Shown here one piece after another: positions 31,911-40,601 of a stretch of 50,383 bases of DNA. This DNA comes from DATAVK01 sp036267755 (lineage in GTDB: Bacteria; Actinomycetota; Actinomycetes; JAFAQI01), in NCBI GenBank assembly GCA_036267755.1, contig DATAVK010000029.1, forward strand, positions 1-50,383, read 5' to 3'. Positions within the stretch are counted from its first letter, which is position 1. The number at the start of each line of letters is the position of its first letter. The position numbers and the translations under genes were made by a program. Under the pieces are notes generated by a model, which had not been told where the DNA came from, made no database searches, and saw only the letters and a program-made list of their open reading frames with translations.

Positions 31911-33091
31911 CTCGGGTCGGCTGGCTGCATTGCGCGTCGGGAGTCAGCGGCGACATGCTGCTCGGCGCCCTCGCCGCGCTCGATGCGGTCGACCCGACCG
32001 GGCTGCCGGCGCGGCTCGGGGTCGACGCCGACGTCACGGTGGCCGAGGTCAGCCGCGCGGGTCTCGTCGCCACGGCGGTGACCGTCGTACCGGCCGAGGA
32101 CCAGCCCACGCGTCACCTCGCCGACGTTCTCGGCCTGTTCGAGCGCGCCGACCTGCCGGCGCCGGCCCGAGCGAGCGCGGAAGCGGTGTTCCGGCGGCTC
32201 GCAACCGTCGAGGCGTCGCTGCACGGTGCCACCCCCGACACCGTCCATTTCCACGAGGTGGGCGGTGTCGACGCCATCATCGACGTCGCGGGTGCCTGCC
32301 TCGGGCTGCACGCGCTGCAGCTCGACCGGCTGGTCGTCTCACCGATCGCGCTCGGCGGCGGCACCGCCCGCTCCGCGCACGGCCAGCTTCCGGTCCCGGT
32401 CCCCGCCGTCCTCGGCCTGCTCGCCGGCAGCGGTTTGTCGTCGTACGGCGGACCGGTCGAGGTGGAGCTGGCGACGCCGACCGGGGTCGCTGTCGTCGCG
32501 GAGCACGCGAGCACGTCCGGGGCGATGCCCGAGCTCGCGGTCGAGCGGATCGGGTCGGGCGCGGGCGGCCGTGACCTCGGTGAGCATCCGAACCTGCTCC
32601 GGCTGATCGTCGGGACCGAGACGGAGCCTGCAACGGCGACGACCGAGTGGCTGACGGTCGCCGCCAACGTCGATGACCTCGACCCGCGGCTTTGGCCGGC
32701 AGTGCTCGATGCGGTGCTCGCCGCGGGCGCGGTTGATGTCTGGCTCACGCCGATCCTCATGAAGAAGGGGCGACCTGCGCACACGGTCACTGCGCTCACG
32801 ACCCGGTCCGCGGCCGCTGCGGTCCGCGGGATTCTCGCCAGCCAGACGTCCACGATCGGGATGCGGGAGAGTCCGGTCACCAAGCACGAGCTCGACCGGT
32901 CCTGGATCGAGACGGCCGTCCTCGGCCACCCGGTCAGGGTGAAGCTGGCCCACGCCCAGGGCCGGCTCCGCAACGTCTCACCGGAGTACGACGATGTCGC
33001 AGCCGTCGCAGCGGCCACCGGCATCCCGGCCAAGGAGGTGTTGGCTCGCGCGACCGCCGCGGCCTACCAGCAGCTCGACGAGCGAGCCTGA
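31907..33091 (+). CDS. larC: LarC, nickel insertion protein of nickel-pincer cofactor
   Basis: 394 residues. LarC is a CTP-dependent cyclometallase that inserts Ni into the pincer nucleotide. Family signatures are CASGVSGDMLLGALAAL at the N terminus and VHFHEVGGVDAIIDVAGACLGL. The gene is one uninterrupted frame, unlike Lactobacillus plantarum larC, which needs a programmed frameshift. GTG 31907 overlaps the larB stop (GTGA), so the pair is coupled. The substrate enzyme that uses the cofactor is unknown here. Confidence 0.93.
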   Translation: MTRVGWLHCASGVSGDMLLGALAALDAVDPTGLPARLGVDADVTVAEVSRAGLVATAVTVVPAEDQPTRHLADVLGLFERADLPAPARASAEAVFRRLATVEASLHGATPDTVHFHEVGGVDAIIDVAGACLGLHALQLDRLVVSPIALGGGTARSAHGQLPVPVPAVLGLLAGSGLSSYGGPVEVELATPTGVAVVAEHASTSGAMPELAVERIGSGAGGRDLGEHPNLLRLIVGTETEPATATTEWLTVAANVDDLDPRLWPAVLDAVLAAGAVDVWLTPILMKKGRPAHTVTALTTRSAAAAVRGILASQTSTIGMRESPVTKHELDRSWIETAVLGHPVRVKLAHAQGRLRNVSPEYDDVAAVAAATGIPAKEVLARATAAAYQQLDERA

Positions 33092-33116
33092 GCCTTCCCG
33101 CCGGCGGCGCGGTTGC

Positions 33117-33626
33117 TCAGAGCGTCGCGAACGTGGCGAAGAAGCTGATCGACCCGATCGTCTTCCCTTCGGCGTCGTGCAGCGGCGCCGACGTGGAGTC
33201 CAGCGTCGTGAGCGTGCCGTCCGGCCAGCGCAGCCGCATCAGGCTGCGCATCAGCCCGCGGCCGCTGAGCGTCGCGAGCGGCGTGATCCGCGCCGCGTAG
33301 TCCGGGTTCGACTCGGCGCTGTCGAAGTCGACGACGTCGATGACGTCGAGCAGCCGGCGGCCGCGCACTCCCGCGTCGCCGATTCCGAGCACGTCCAGAG
33401 CGGCGGGCGACACGCTCACGACGGCACCGCCGGTGTCGAGCACCAGGCAAGCGTCGCTAGCCACCTCGGCGGCCGCCTGCCAGAGGGCGAGGGGATGGGT
33501 ACCCGCGCTTGCCGCTCCGGTCGCCGCATCGGTGATATCGACCATCCGCTGGGTCACTTCGTCCGGCTCGGAGTCAGTCGTGAGGTCGTCGTCGAGTGAC
33601 TCGAGGCGAAGAATGAGGCTGGGCAC
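33117..33626 (-). CDS. Single PAS-domain protein
   Basis: 169 residues from GTG 33626, which has AGAGGA just upstream. In-frame ATGs at 33647/33650 (longer) or 33545 (shorter, no overlap) are alternatives. After a helical N-terminal part of about 45 residues the PAS fold reads SDACLVLDTGGAVVSVSPAALDVLGI, then GRRLLDVIDVVDF and a closing strand GKTIGSISFFATF. No output domain follows, so it is a free-standing sensor or adaptor. Ligand unknown. It overlaps the glycosyltransferase gene by about 53 bp on the same strand and converges on larC. Confidence 0.7.
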   Translation of the reverse strand: MPSLILRLESLDDDLTTDSEPDEVTQRMVDITDAATGAASAGTHPLALWQAAAEVASDACLVLDTGGAVVSVSPAALDVLGIGDAGVRGRRLLDVIDVVDFDSAESNPDYAARITPLATLSGRGLMRSLMRLRWPDGTLTTLDSTSAPLHDAEGKTIGSISFFATFATL

Positions 33627-34911
33627 TAGGTCCTCTGGGTTGGGCATCATGGCGTGCGAGCACGTCGGCGGAGGACTGGGCTGGCCCCCGTTGATCATCA
33701 TCATCCCCCGCGCAGCCGCGAGTATCCAGATTCAACCGGGTGATATGTGGGGTGGTTCCCTGCGGTTTGAGGGTCGCAATCAGGACAACGGCCATGAGAC
33801 CGAAAGCGTCCTGGACGATTCGTGCAAGCGGCTGGGGCCACGCGGTGTGGAGCATGTGGAAGCCGATCCACGGGACGCGGAGGACGAAGAACGCCACAAG
33901 CCCCAGACCGGCCGCAACCCGGCGCGGCGAGCGACCATCCGCGATGACCGTGCCGACGACCAGCGGCAGCCAGACCAGGTGGTGGATCCACGCCACGGGC
34001 GACAGGAGGACAGCGAGCAGGCCGGTCAGGGCGACGCCCGCGACCTCGTCGACCCGCTGCGCCTGCACCGCCTGGCGGTAGCCGACCACCGCGACGACGA
34101 TCACGGCGACGACCAGCGCGACGTCGTACCCCGAGTGGGGCAGGCCGGCGCGCAGCAGCATGCCGCGCAGCGACTGGTTCGACGTACCCGCGTTGTCCTG
34201 CAGCCGCGAGGTGTGGAACAGGTCGTCGGTCCAGTAGTCGTGCGAGGCGCCGGGGATGACCGCCGCGGTGAGCAATGAAAGCCCGACCGCGGTCGCGGCG
34301 GCAACGGCCGACGCCCGCCGCCGCCCGGTGAGGAACAGGTACGGCACGAACACCAGCGGCGTCAGCTTGATCGCGGCGGCGACTCCGATGAGCACTCCCC
34401 GCGGCCAGCGCGGCTGGCGGACCGCGCAGTCGAGCACGCAGAGAACGACGATGAGCTCGTCGACCTGTCCGAACTTGATCTCGTCTCGGAACGGCAGCAG
34501 CTGCGTCATCAGCCCGGCGAGGACGCCGAGCGCCAGCGGCCACCATTGGCCGGCCCGCGGCCACAGCCGGCGGAACCCCCACCACGTGATGACGGTGGTC
34601 ACCACCAGCTCGCTCGCCGTCCACAACCCGCCTGCCAGGTCGAACGGCAGCACCGCGAGCGGGACGGACAGCAGTGCCGCGAAGGGCGGGTAGGTGAAGC
34701 TCAGCCGCTGCGGGGGCGGGGTGAGATAGCCGTAGACGTCGCGCCCGTTGAGCACGCTTCGCCCGGCGTCGCGGTACACCGCCAGGTCGACGAGCCGCTG
34801 TCCGAGCGGTACGTCGAGGAAACCGACGACGACCCAGGCGACCAACGCCAGACCCGCGAGGACACCCAGCGCGATCGGCAACGCCGCGGGGCGGGCCGGA
34901 CCTCGGCTCAC
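33574..34911 (-). CDS. GT87-family (DUF2029) membrane glycosyltransferase
   Basis: 445 residues, about ten membrane segments. The first extracytoplasmic loop carries VDLAVYRDAGRSVLNGRDVYGYLTPPPQ and TYPPFAALL, the pattern of polyprenol-phosphate-mannose-dependent mannosyltransferases of family GT87 used for lipoglycan or glycolipid assembly in actinobacteria. GTG 34911 overlaps the SDR stop by 4 bp. The last ~55 residues, after LIATLKPQG, are hydrophilic, unlike the family, and run into the PAS gene. A frameshift or a late extension of the frame near 33770 may explain this tail. Confidence 0.82.
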   Translation of the reverse strand: MSRGPARPAALPIALGVLAGLALVAWVVVGFLDVPLGQRLVDLAVYRDAGRSVLNGRDVYGYLTPPPQRLSFTYPPFAALLSVPLAVLPFDLAGGLWTASELVVTTVITWWGFRRLWPRAGQWWPLALGVLAGLMTQLLPFRDEIKFGQVDELIVVLCVLDCAVRQPRWPRGVLIGVAAAIKLTPLVFVPYLFLTGRRRASAVAAATAVGLSLLTAAVIPGASHDYWTDDLFHTSRLQDNAGTSNQSLRGMLLRAGLPHSGYDVALVVAVIVVAVVGYRQAVQAQRVDEVAGVALTGLLAVLLSPVAWIHHLVWLPLVVGTVIADGRSPRRVAAGLGLVAFFVLRVPWIGFHMLHTAWPQPLARIVQDAFGLMAVVLIATLKPQGTTPHITRLNLDTRGCAGDDDDQRGPAQSSADVLARHDAQPRGPSAQPHSSPRVTRRRPHD

Positions 34912-35804
34912 CCGCCGCGGTTGGTCATGGAGAACCGGAGCTTGGCCATCATCGTCTCGGCGCCGGGCACGATGCCGGAGTCGTCGAACAGCTGCTGCGC
35001 CGCGTCGACGAACTGCTCGGGCTCCCAGCGAGCTCCGTCGTTCTGGATCACCGCGACCGACGTGAACGGCCGGTAGATCTCGATGGCGTCGCCTTGTACG
35101 CCGAACACCTTGCCCGAGATGTGCGAGGCCGCGTCGCTGCACAGATACGCAACGAACGGCGCCACGTTGTCGGGATGCCAGAAGTCGAAGCCCTCCTGTC
35201 CCGCGATCTCGCCGTAGGCGCCCTCGGTCATCCGGGTGCGGGCCGCAGGGGCGATCGCGTTGCACGTCACGCCGGCCCGCGCCATCTCCTGCGCGACGAT
35301 CGTCGAGAACGCCGCGATCCCCGCCTTCGCCGCGCCGTAGTTCGACTGGCCGAAGTTGCCGAGCAGGCCTGACGTCGAGGCGGTGCACACGATGTGGCCG
35401 GGCCGACCCTCCGACTTCCAGTAGCCGCAGGCCGCGTGGGTCGGCGCGTAGTGGCCACGCAGGTGGACGGTGATGACCGCGTCCCACTCCTCGGGAGTCA
35501 TCTTCACGAGCGTCCGGTCGCGCAGGATGCCGGCGTTGTTGACCAGCGCATCGAGGTGTCCGAACTGCTCGACCGCCTGCCGCACGACGGCGGCCGCGAC
35601 ATCGACGTCGCTGGCGTCGCCGAGTGCCAGCGCCGCGGTGCCGCCCGCTGCCTCGATCTCCGCGACGACCGCCTGACCTGCCTCCTCGTCGACCTCGCCG
35701 ACGAGCACGGCCGCGCCCTGCCGCGCCAGCTCGATCGCCTCACCGCGGCCGATTCCACGGCCGGCGCCCGTGACGATGGCCACCTTGTCGTCGAGAAGTC
35801 CCAT
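34908..35804 (-). CDS. Short-chain dehydrogenase/reductase
   Basis: 298 residues. Cofactor motif VTGAGRGIGRGEAIELA, structural NNAG, catalytic Ser in CTASTSGLLG and YGAAK (Tyr/Lys) are all present. The acidic residue after the second strand (VGEVDEEAG) favours NAD over NADP. A ~45-residue C-terminal extension follows the usual core, a form common in actinobacterial steroid/acyl-CoA-type SDRs. Substrate unknown. It is first in a three-gene unit with GT87 and PAS genes and diverges from arcA. Confidence 0.88.
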   Translation of the reverse strand: MGLLDDKVAIVTGAGRGIGRGEAIELARQGAAVLVGEVDEEAGQAVVAEIEAAGGTAALALGDASDVDVAAAVVRQAVEQFGHLDALVNNAGILRDRTLVKMTPEEWDAVITVHLRGHYAPTHAACGYWKSEGRPGHIVCTASTSGLLGNFGQSNYGAAKAGIAAFSTIVAQEMARAGVTCNAIAPAARTRMTEGAYGEIAGQEGFDFWHPDNVAPFVAYLCSDAASHISGKVFGVQGDAIEIYRPFTSVAVIQNDGARWEPEQFVDAAQQLFDDSGIVPGAETMMAKLRFSMTNRGG

Positions 35805-35851
35805 GTCGGCATTGAACCCGATGGGCGAGACACGCCACCACCAGGACCGCC

Positions 35852-35857
35852 TAGGCT
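35852..35857 (+). promoter_or_regulatory. -10 element for leaderless arcA
   Basis: TAGGCT ends 6 bases before the arcA ATG at 35864, which places the transcript start on the start codon. No Shine-Dalgarno sequence precedes the ATG. The same hexamer precedes the DUF4446 gene and the Mn riboswitch transcript in this window. Confidence 0.5.
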
Positions 35858-35863
35858 GCGTCG

Positions 35864-37072
35864 ATGACAGCCAGCCAGCCGGCCGGGTACGGGGTGGACA
35901 GCGAGGTCGGCCGACTGCGGACGGTGATGCTGCACCGACCGGGTCCCGAGCTCCAGCGCCTCACGCCGCGCAACTCCGCCGACTTGCTCTTCGACGGGAT
36001 CCCGTGGGTGGAGCGGGCCCAGGCGGAGCACGACGCCTTCGCCGAGGCGCTGCGCAGTCGCGGTGTCGAGGTGTTGATCCTGCGCGACCTGCTCGCCGAG
36101 GCGCTCGAGGTGACCGCGGCACGTGACGCCGTCGTCGAGCACACCCTCGGGGACCCGCGGCTCGGCACCGAGTTGCGCCGCGCCGTCGAGCGGCACCTCG
36201 CCGACCTCGACGCGGGTGAGCTGGTCGACGTGCTGGCGGGCGGCCTCGCGCACGAGGAGCTGCGCGGCGGCAGCGGCATCGCGTGGCAGCTCATGGACCG
36301 CGCCGACTTCGTCATCCCGCCGCTGCCCAACCTGCTCTTCACCCGCGACTCGTCGGTGTGGATCGGTGGGTCGGTGGCGGTGACCAGCCCCAGCATGCCG
36401 GCCCGGCGCCGGGAGACCCGGCTCACCGACGCGATCTACCGCCACCATCCGAGGTTCGCGGGTGTGCCGCTGCTCTACTCACCCAACGACGAGTGGCTCG
36501 AGGGTGGCGACGTCCTGCTGTTGGCGCCCGGTGTCGTCGCGGTCGGGGTCGGCCAGCGCACCCGCGCGCCCGCCGTGGAGACGCTGGCCACGCGAGCCTT
36601 GGAGCGGGGTCTCGCTCACACGGTTCTCGTCGTACCGATCGCGCAGGAGCGCGCCACGATGCACCTCGACACGGTCTGCACGATGGTCGATGTCGACGCG
36701 GTCGTGATGTACCCAGCGGTCGCCGACACGCTGTCTGCCCTGGTCGTCACCGCCGGCCCCGACGGCACACCCGCGGTCAGTGAGCCGCAACCGTTCCTGG
36801 TCGCCGCCGCCGCTGCGATGGGCATCGACGAGTTGCGCGTCATCGATACCGGCCTCGACCCCGTGACGGCCGAGCGCGAGCAGTGGGATGATGGGAACAA
36901 CACCCTCGCGATCGCCCCGCGGCTGGCCGTCGCCTACGAACGCAACGTCCAGACCAACGCCCGGCTCGAGGCCGCGGGTATCGAGGTGGTCCGGATCAGC
37001 GGCAGCGAGCTGGGCAGCGGCCGCGGCGGTCCTCGCTGCATGTCCTGCCCGGCGCTGCGGGATCCGCTGTGA
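35864..37072 (+). CDS. arcA: Arginine deiminase
   Basis: 402 residues, the usual length. It hydrolyses L-arginine to citrulline and ammonia. Guanidine-modifying-superfamily motifs: FTRDSSVWIGG (Asp), LEGGDVLLL, TMHLDTVCTMVD (catalytic His/Asp) and GGPRCMSCP with the nucleophilic Cys near the C terminus. No ornithine carbamoyltransferase, carbamate kinase or arginine/ornithine antiporter gene is nearby, so the rest of the ADI pathway is not encoded here; mycobacteria likewise carry a solitary arcA. It probably serves nitrogen release or pH and arginine control. Confidence 0.95.
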   Translation: MTASQPAGYGVDSEVGRLRTVMLHRPGPELQRLTPRNSADLLFDGIPWVERAQAEHDAFAEALRSRGVEVLILRDLLAEALEVTAARDAVVEHTLGDPRLGTELRRAVERHLADLDAGELVDVLAGGLAHEELRGGSGIAWQLMDRADFVIPPLPNLLFTRDSSVWIGGSVAVTSPSMPARRRETRLTDAIYRHHPRFAGVPLLYSPNDEWLEGGDVLLLAPGVVAVGVGQRTRAPAVETLATRALERGLAHTVLVVPIAQERATMHLDTVCTMVDVDAVVMYPAVADTLSALVVTAGPDGTPAVSEPQPFLVAAAAAMGIDELRVIDTGLDPVTAEREQWDDGNNTLAIAPRLAVAYERNVQTNARLEAAGIEVVRISGSELGSGRGGPRCMSCPALRDPL

Positions 37073-37082
37073 GCACGCGCAG

Positions 37083-37925
37083 CTAGATGCGCATCCGGGC
37101 GGAGTCGGCGAGCCGGGCCAGGACGTCCGCCGGCCGGTTGGTGATGATCACGTCGACGCCGAGTGACACCACGAAGTCGACGTCGGCGGCCTCGTCGACG
37201 GTCCAGACGTGCACCTGATGACCGTTGTCATGCGCCCGCTGAACGTACGCCGGGAACCGCCGCAGCCCTTCGAGTGACGGCCCGGCGATATCGGCGGCGG
37301 TTGACATCGAACCGTCACGGCGCAGCGGCAGGTTCTTATGCATCAGCTGGACGGTCGGCAGGTCGGGGGCGAGCACCCGGACCCGGCGCAGCCCGGTCGT
37401 CGCGAAGCTCATCACCCGGGCGCGCACGGTGCCGTTCCCTTCGCGGGCGCACAGCCCGTAGCGACCCAGCAGCTCGACGAGCACCTGCTCGACCAGCCCG
37501 GCGTACCGCGTGGGGTGCTTGGTCTCGATCGCCAGCTGGACCGGGCGGTTGGCGGCGCACAACGTGTCGAGCAGCCGCTCCAAGGTCAGGACGCCGATGG
37601 CGTCGCGGTCCGGCGCCTCCAGGCTGGTGTGAAGTGGCTGGTCACGCCCCTCGTCGAGGGTGCCGTCCTGCCGCGCGCGCCACGAGCCGAAGTCGAGCTC
37701 GGCAAGGTCGGCCAGCTCCAGCGTCGACACGACACCGCGACCGCTCGAGGTGCGGTCGACCCGGCGGTCGTGCACGCAGACCAGGACACCGTCGCGGCTG
37801 AGCCGCACGTCGCACTCGACGCCGTCGGCGCCGTCGCTGAGCGCCCGCTGGTACGCCGCGAGGGTGTGCTCCGCCTCGACCGAGGACGCACCCCGATGGG
37901 CGACCACCTGAGGGCGGGCGAGCAC
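37083..37925 (-). CDS. Glycerophosphodiester phosphodiesterase
   Basis: 280 residues of the GDPD TIM-barrel family. VVAHRGASSVEAEHTLAAY gives the catalytic HRG and metal-binding Glu; GVECDVRLSRDGVLVCVHD gives the metal ligands and second catalytic His; LAIETKHP and HVWTVDEAADVDFVV are barrel strands typical of the family. An insert of about 25 residues follows TSSGRGVVSTLELADL. No signal peptide, so cytoplasmic, releasing glycerol-3-phosphate from glycerophosphodiesters. It diverges from a GNAT gene across 34 bases. Confidence 0.93.
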   Translation of the reverse strand: MLARPQVVAHRGASSVEAEHTLAAYQRALSDGADGVECDVRLSRDGVLVCVHDRRVDRTSSGRGVVSTLELADLAELDFGSWRARQDGTLDEGRDQPLHTSLEAPDRDAIGVLTLERLLDTLCAANRPVQLAIETKHPTRYAGLVEQVLVELLGRYGLCAREGNGTVRARVMSFATTGLRRVRVLAPDLPTVQLMHKNLPLRRDGSMSTAADIAGPSLEGLRRFPAYVQRAHDNGHQVHVWTVDEAADVDFVVSLGVDVIITNRPADVLARLADSARMRI

Positions 37926-37935
37926 GCCTCCACTG

Positions 37936-37960
37936 TGTCACGCACGGCATGCTTGTGACA
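37936..37960. promoter_or_regulatory. Inverted repeat in the GDPD/GNAT divergent gap
   Basis: TGTCAC (37936-37941) and GTGACA (37955-37960) are perfect 6-bp arms separated by 13 bases, filling the 34-base gap between divergent starts. The right arm touches the GNAT ATG. It may be an operator controlling both genes; no regulator gene is adjacent. Confidence 0.4.
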
Positions 37961-38754
37961 TGACCATCGCATCGCTGGGCTATCGCACCGACCTCATGGT
38001 CCGGCGGCTGGCCGGCTCGCTGATCATCAACCGCGACGACCACCTGGCGATTCGGACCCCCGACAACCCAGGCTTCTACTGGGGCAACTTCCTGCTCTAC
38101 CCCCAAGCGCCCGGGCCGGGCCAGCTGGCGCAATGGGTCGACGCGTTCCAGGCCGAGTTCCCCATCGCCGGACACGTTGCCCTCGGGATCGACACCACCG
38201 ACGGCCAACTCGACGTCGCCGTCGAGCTACCCGGCCTCGAGCTGACCCCGGACATCAGCACGGTGCTGACGACCGCTGCGGTGCGCGAGCCACCCCACGT
38301 CAACCGCGACGCGACGTACCGATTGCTGACCTCGGGCGACGACTGGGAGCAAGCGGTCAGCCTGCGCTCCGCCGTGTACGACGATGCGCCCACTCCGGAG
38401 CATGTGGACTTCGTCCGCCGTCAGCTCGATGAAGCCCGCGTGATCATGGCGACCGGGCAGGCGCGTTACTACGGCGCCTTCGTCGCGGATCGGCTCGTCG
38501 CGCAGCTCGGCGTGGTCAGCGACGGCAGCGGCATCGCGCGGTTCCAGAACGTCGAGACGGCCGCGGAACACCGGGGTCAGGGCCTCGCCGGCAGCTTGGT
38601 CTACGAAGCCGGGCGAGCCGCCCTGGATCGGCTCGACATCCGCGAGCTCGTGATCGTCGCCGACCCCGACGAGTCGGCGATCCGGCTCTACCAAGCGGTC
38701 GGCTTCGCCCCAGCCGAACACCAGATCCAGCTGCAGCGAACCCCGCCCGACTGA
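37960..38754 (+). CDS. GNAT-family acetyltransferase
   Basis: 264 residues. The C-terminal half has the GNAT acetyl-CoA site FQNVETAAEHRGQGLAGSLV and the closing ESAIRLYQAVGF. The N-terminal ~120 residues (with NPGFYWGNFLLYP) form a separate region seen in some actinobacterial GNATs. Acceptor unknown. Its TGA abuts the complement stop of the convergent CmpB-like gene (TGATCA at 38752-38757), leaving no intergenic base. Confidence 0.85.
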   Translation: MTIASLGYRTDLMVRRLAGSLIINRDDHLAIRTPDNPGFYWGNFLLYPQAPGPGQLAQWVDAFQAEFPIAGHVALGIDTTDGQLDVAVELPGLELTPDISTVLTTAAVREPPHVNRDATYRLLTSGDDWEQAVSLRSAVYDDAPTPEHVDFVRRQLDEARVIMATGQARYYGAFVADRLVAQLGVVSDGSGIARFQNVETAAEHRGQGLAGSLVYEAGRAALDRLDIRELVIVADPDESAIRLYQAVGFAPAEHQIQLQRTPPD

Positions 38755-39213
38755 TCAGTCGGCCACGACGCGTAGCCGGTCCATCACGTCGTCGAGCCGC
38801 TCGGCACCGAGACCGACGAGGAACCAGACCGGGGCGTACGCCGGGCGCACCAATCCGTGCCAGTGCGCCGGCACCGGCTTGCTGCCTCGGGCGCGGGAGT
38901 AGTCCCAGGGGACCTCGCCGGTCGTCCGGCGCAGTAGCTCCCCGCTGGCTGCCTCGACGGCGTAGATCCCGGCCGTCCACGCCAGCCCGCGCTGCCACCA
39001 CGGCCAGTCCTCACGCCGGGCATGCTCCCGGACCGGGCGGGTCGCTTCGGCGGCCGCGCCGTAGATCGGAAGCATCCACAGGTACGTCGTACCGGTCAGC
39101 CGCCAGTTGCCATCACGCCCGCGACTGCGCAGACCGGTCGTGACCACCTCGCCGCACCAGCCGGCGAGCCCGTAGCCGACCGCCCGCTCGAGCCGGCTGA
39201 GCCGGCGACTCAT
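38755..39213 (-). CDS. CmpB-like (putative ABC transporter type IV) membrane protein
   Basis: 152 residues from ATG 39213. Hydrophobic segments include AVGYGLAGWCGEVVTTGL, TTYLWMLPIYGAAAEA and GLAWTAGIYAVEAASGELL, followed by GEVPWDYS. The order G-E-V...LPIYG...E...G.WDYS matches the PF06541 family of putative ABC-type permeases. The start overlaps the CytX-like stop as ATGA, so it is expressed from the same TPP-controlled transcript. A role in thiamine-precursor uptake is inferred from position only. Confidence 0.6.
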   Translation of the reverse strand: MSRRLSRLERAVGYGLAGWCGEVVTTGLRSRGRDGNWRLTGTTYLWMLPIYGAAAEATRPVREHARREDWPWWQRGLAWTAGIYAVEAASGELLRRTTGEVPWDYSRARGSKPVPAHWHGLVRPAYAPVWFLVGLGAERLDDVMDRLRVVAD

Positions 39214-40592
39214 CCGTTCCCAGTCGCGGTTGGTGCGCCGCGACGGCGCGCGATGACGAACGGCACCGTGAGCAGGCCCGCGACCACGAACGACGCGACC
39301 GAGGCGCTCATCCACGACTGCACGGTGAAGTGGAGCGCGTTGTCGACGTGACCCCAGTCGCGGGACCACCAGCCGATGTACCCCGGGTTGATCATCTGGT
39401 AGACGACGAACCCGATCAGCCAGGGCGCCAGCATCCATGGCCGCGACGGCGCGTCTTGACCGACATCCCAGGCGCGCAGCGCTCGGCTGCCGAAGTAGTC
39501 GACGAGGAACACCGCCACGAGCGGGACCAGCACCGAAGCGAGCAGGGTCAGGAAGTTGACGTAGTCGTTGATGTCGAGCACCAGTGCGCCGACGGTTGCC
39601 AGCCCGACGACCACGACCGTGAAGAGCCGCCGGTCGACGCGCGGCCAGACGTTCTGCAGCGAAACGACCGCGGAGTAGCCGTCGGCGAAGGACTCGTCGA
39701 GCTCACGCAGCACCAGCACGCCGAACGCCAGCCACCCGACCGGCACCGCGATGAACGCCCCGAACATGTCGCTCTGCAGGTTCGCGTCGCTGGCGTGCAC
39801 GACCGTTGCGAGCGCGATCAGGCCGAGCGCGTAACCCGCGACCTGGGTGATCGTGTACCCGACCAGTACGCCGCCGAAGGCACTGCGGGCCGAGCGCGAG
39901 TGGCGGGTGTAGTCGCTGGCCAACGGCGCCCACGACACCGCGACCGCGATCGTGACGTCGGCCCCGGCCCAGAACGGCGACCACGAGCCGTGGGTCAGGG
40001 ACGGCATCGGCTGGCGCAGCAACTCGATGAACAGGTACGTCGTGGTGAGCACCACGGCACCCAGCGCGTAGCGGCGGAGGATCCGCACCGCCCCGAGCGG
40101 CCGGACCGTCATCGCCGCGGTGAGGACGCCGGCGATCACGACGTACGGCCAGCGATGGGCGTGCCAGGGGAACAGCTGCTGCGCGGCGGAGGCGATCACC
40201 ACGATCTCGAAGATCGTCCACCCAAGCAGCTGCAACACATTGATGGCGGTCGGCAGGTAGGACAGCTCGCGCCCGAACAGACCGCGCATCAGCACCATGG
40301 ACGGCGCGCCTGTCTGCGCGCCGGGCACCGCAGCCGCCGCGATCATGAGAGTGCCGAGGACCGTGCCGACCAGCACGGCGAGACCGGCGCCCAGGAATGA
40401 CAGCCGGCCGGCGCCGGTACCGGCCAGAAGCACGTACGACGCCCCGACCGGCGCCAGCAACGTGACCCCGAGGTTGCCCCACAGCCCGATCTGGTCGAGC
40501 CAGCCCAGCACCCGCGGGGCGGGTTCCTCAAGGGTCAGCGGCGCTTCGGCGCGCTCTCGCGGTGGTGTCGCGGTGTCGATGCTTGCGGTCAT
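39210..40592 (-). CDS. cytX: CytX-like NCS1 permease for a thiamine precursor
   Basis: 460 residues, about twelve membrane segments, of the nucleobase:cation symporter-1 (cytosine/purine permease) family. The opening GWLDQIGLWGNLGVTLLAPVGA and later GAQTGAPSMVLMRGLFGRELSYLPT are typical. ATG 40592 was chosen because it directly follows a TPP riboswitch whose end supplies AGGGAGAG as ribosome binding site; the longer frame would start inside the riboswitch. Riboswitch control identifies it as CytX, the proposed importer of hydroxymethylpyrimidine (HMP), rather than a cytosine permease. A CmpB-like gene is coupled to it. Confidence 0.9.
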   Translation of the reverse strand: MTASIDTATPPRERAEAPLTLEEPAPRVLGWLDQIGLWGNLGVTLLAPVGASYVLLAGTGAGRLSFLGAGLAVLVGTVLGTLMIAAAAVPGAQTGAPSMVLMRGLFGRELSYLPTAINVLQLLGWTIFEIVVIASAAQQLFPWHAHRWPYVVIAGVLTAAMTVRPLGAVRILRRYALGAVVLTTTYLFIELLRQPMPSLTHGSWSPFWAGADVTIAVAVSWAPLASDYTRHSRSARSAFGGVLVGYTITQVAGYALGLIALATVVHASDANLQSDMFGAFIAVPVGWLAFGVLVLRELDESFADGYSAVVSLQNVWPRVDRRLFTVVVVGLATVGALVLDINDYVNFLTLLASVLVPLVAVFLVDYFGSRALRAWDVGQDAPSRPWMLAPWLIGFVVYQMINPGYIGWWSRDWGHVDNALHFTVQSWMSASVASFVVAGLLTVPFVIARRRGAPTATGNG

Positions 40593-40601
40593 CGGGCCCA
40601 C

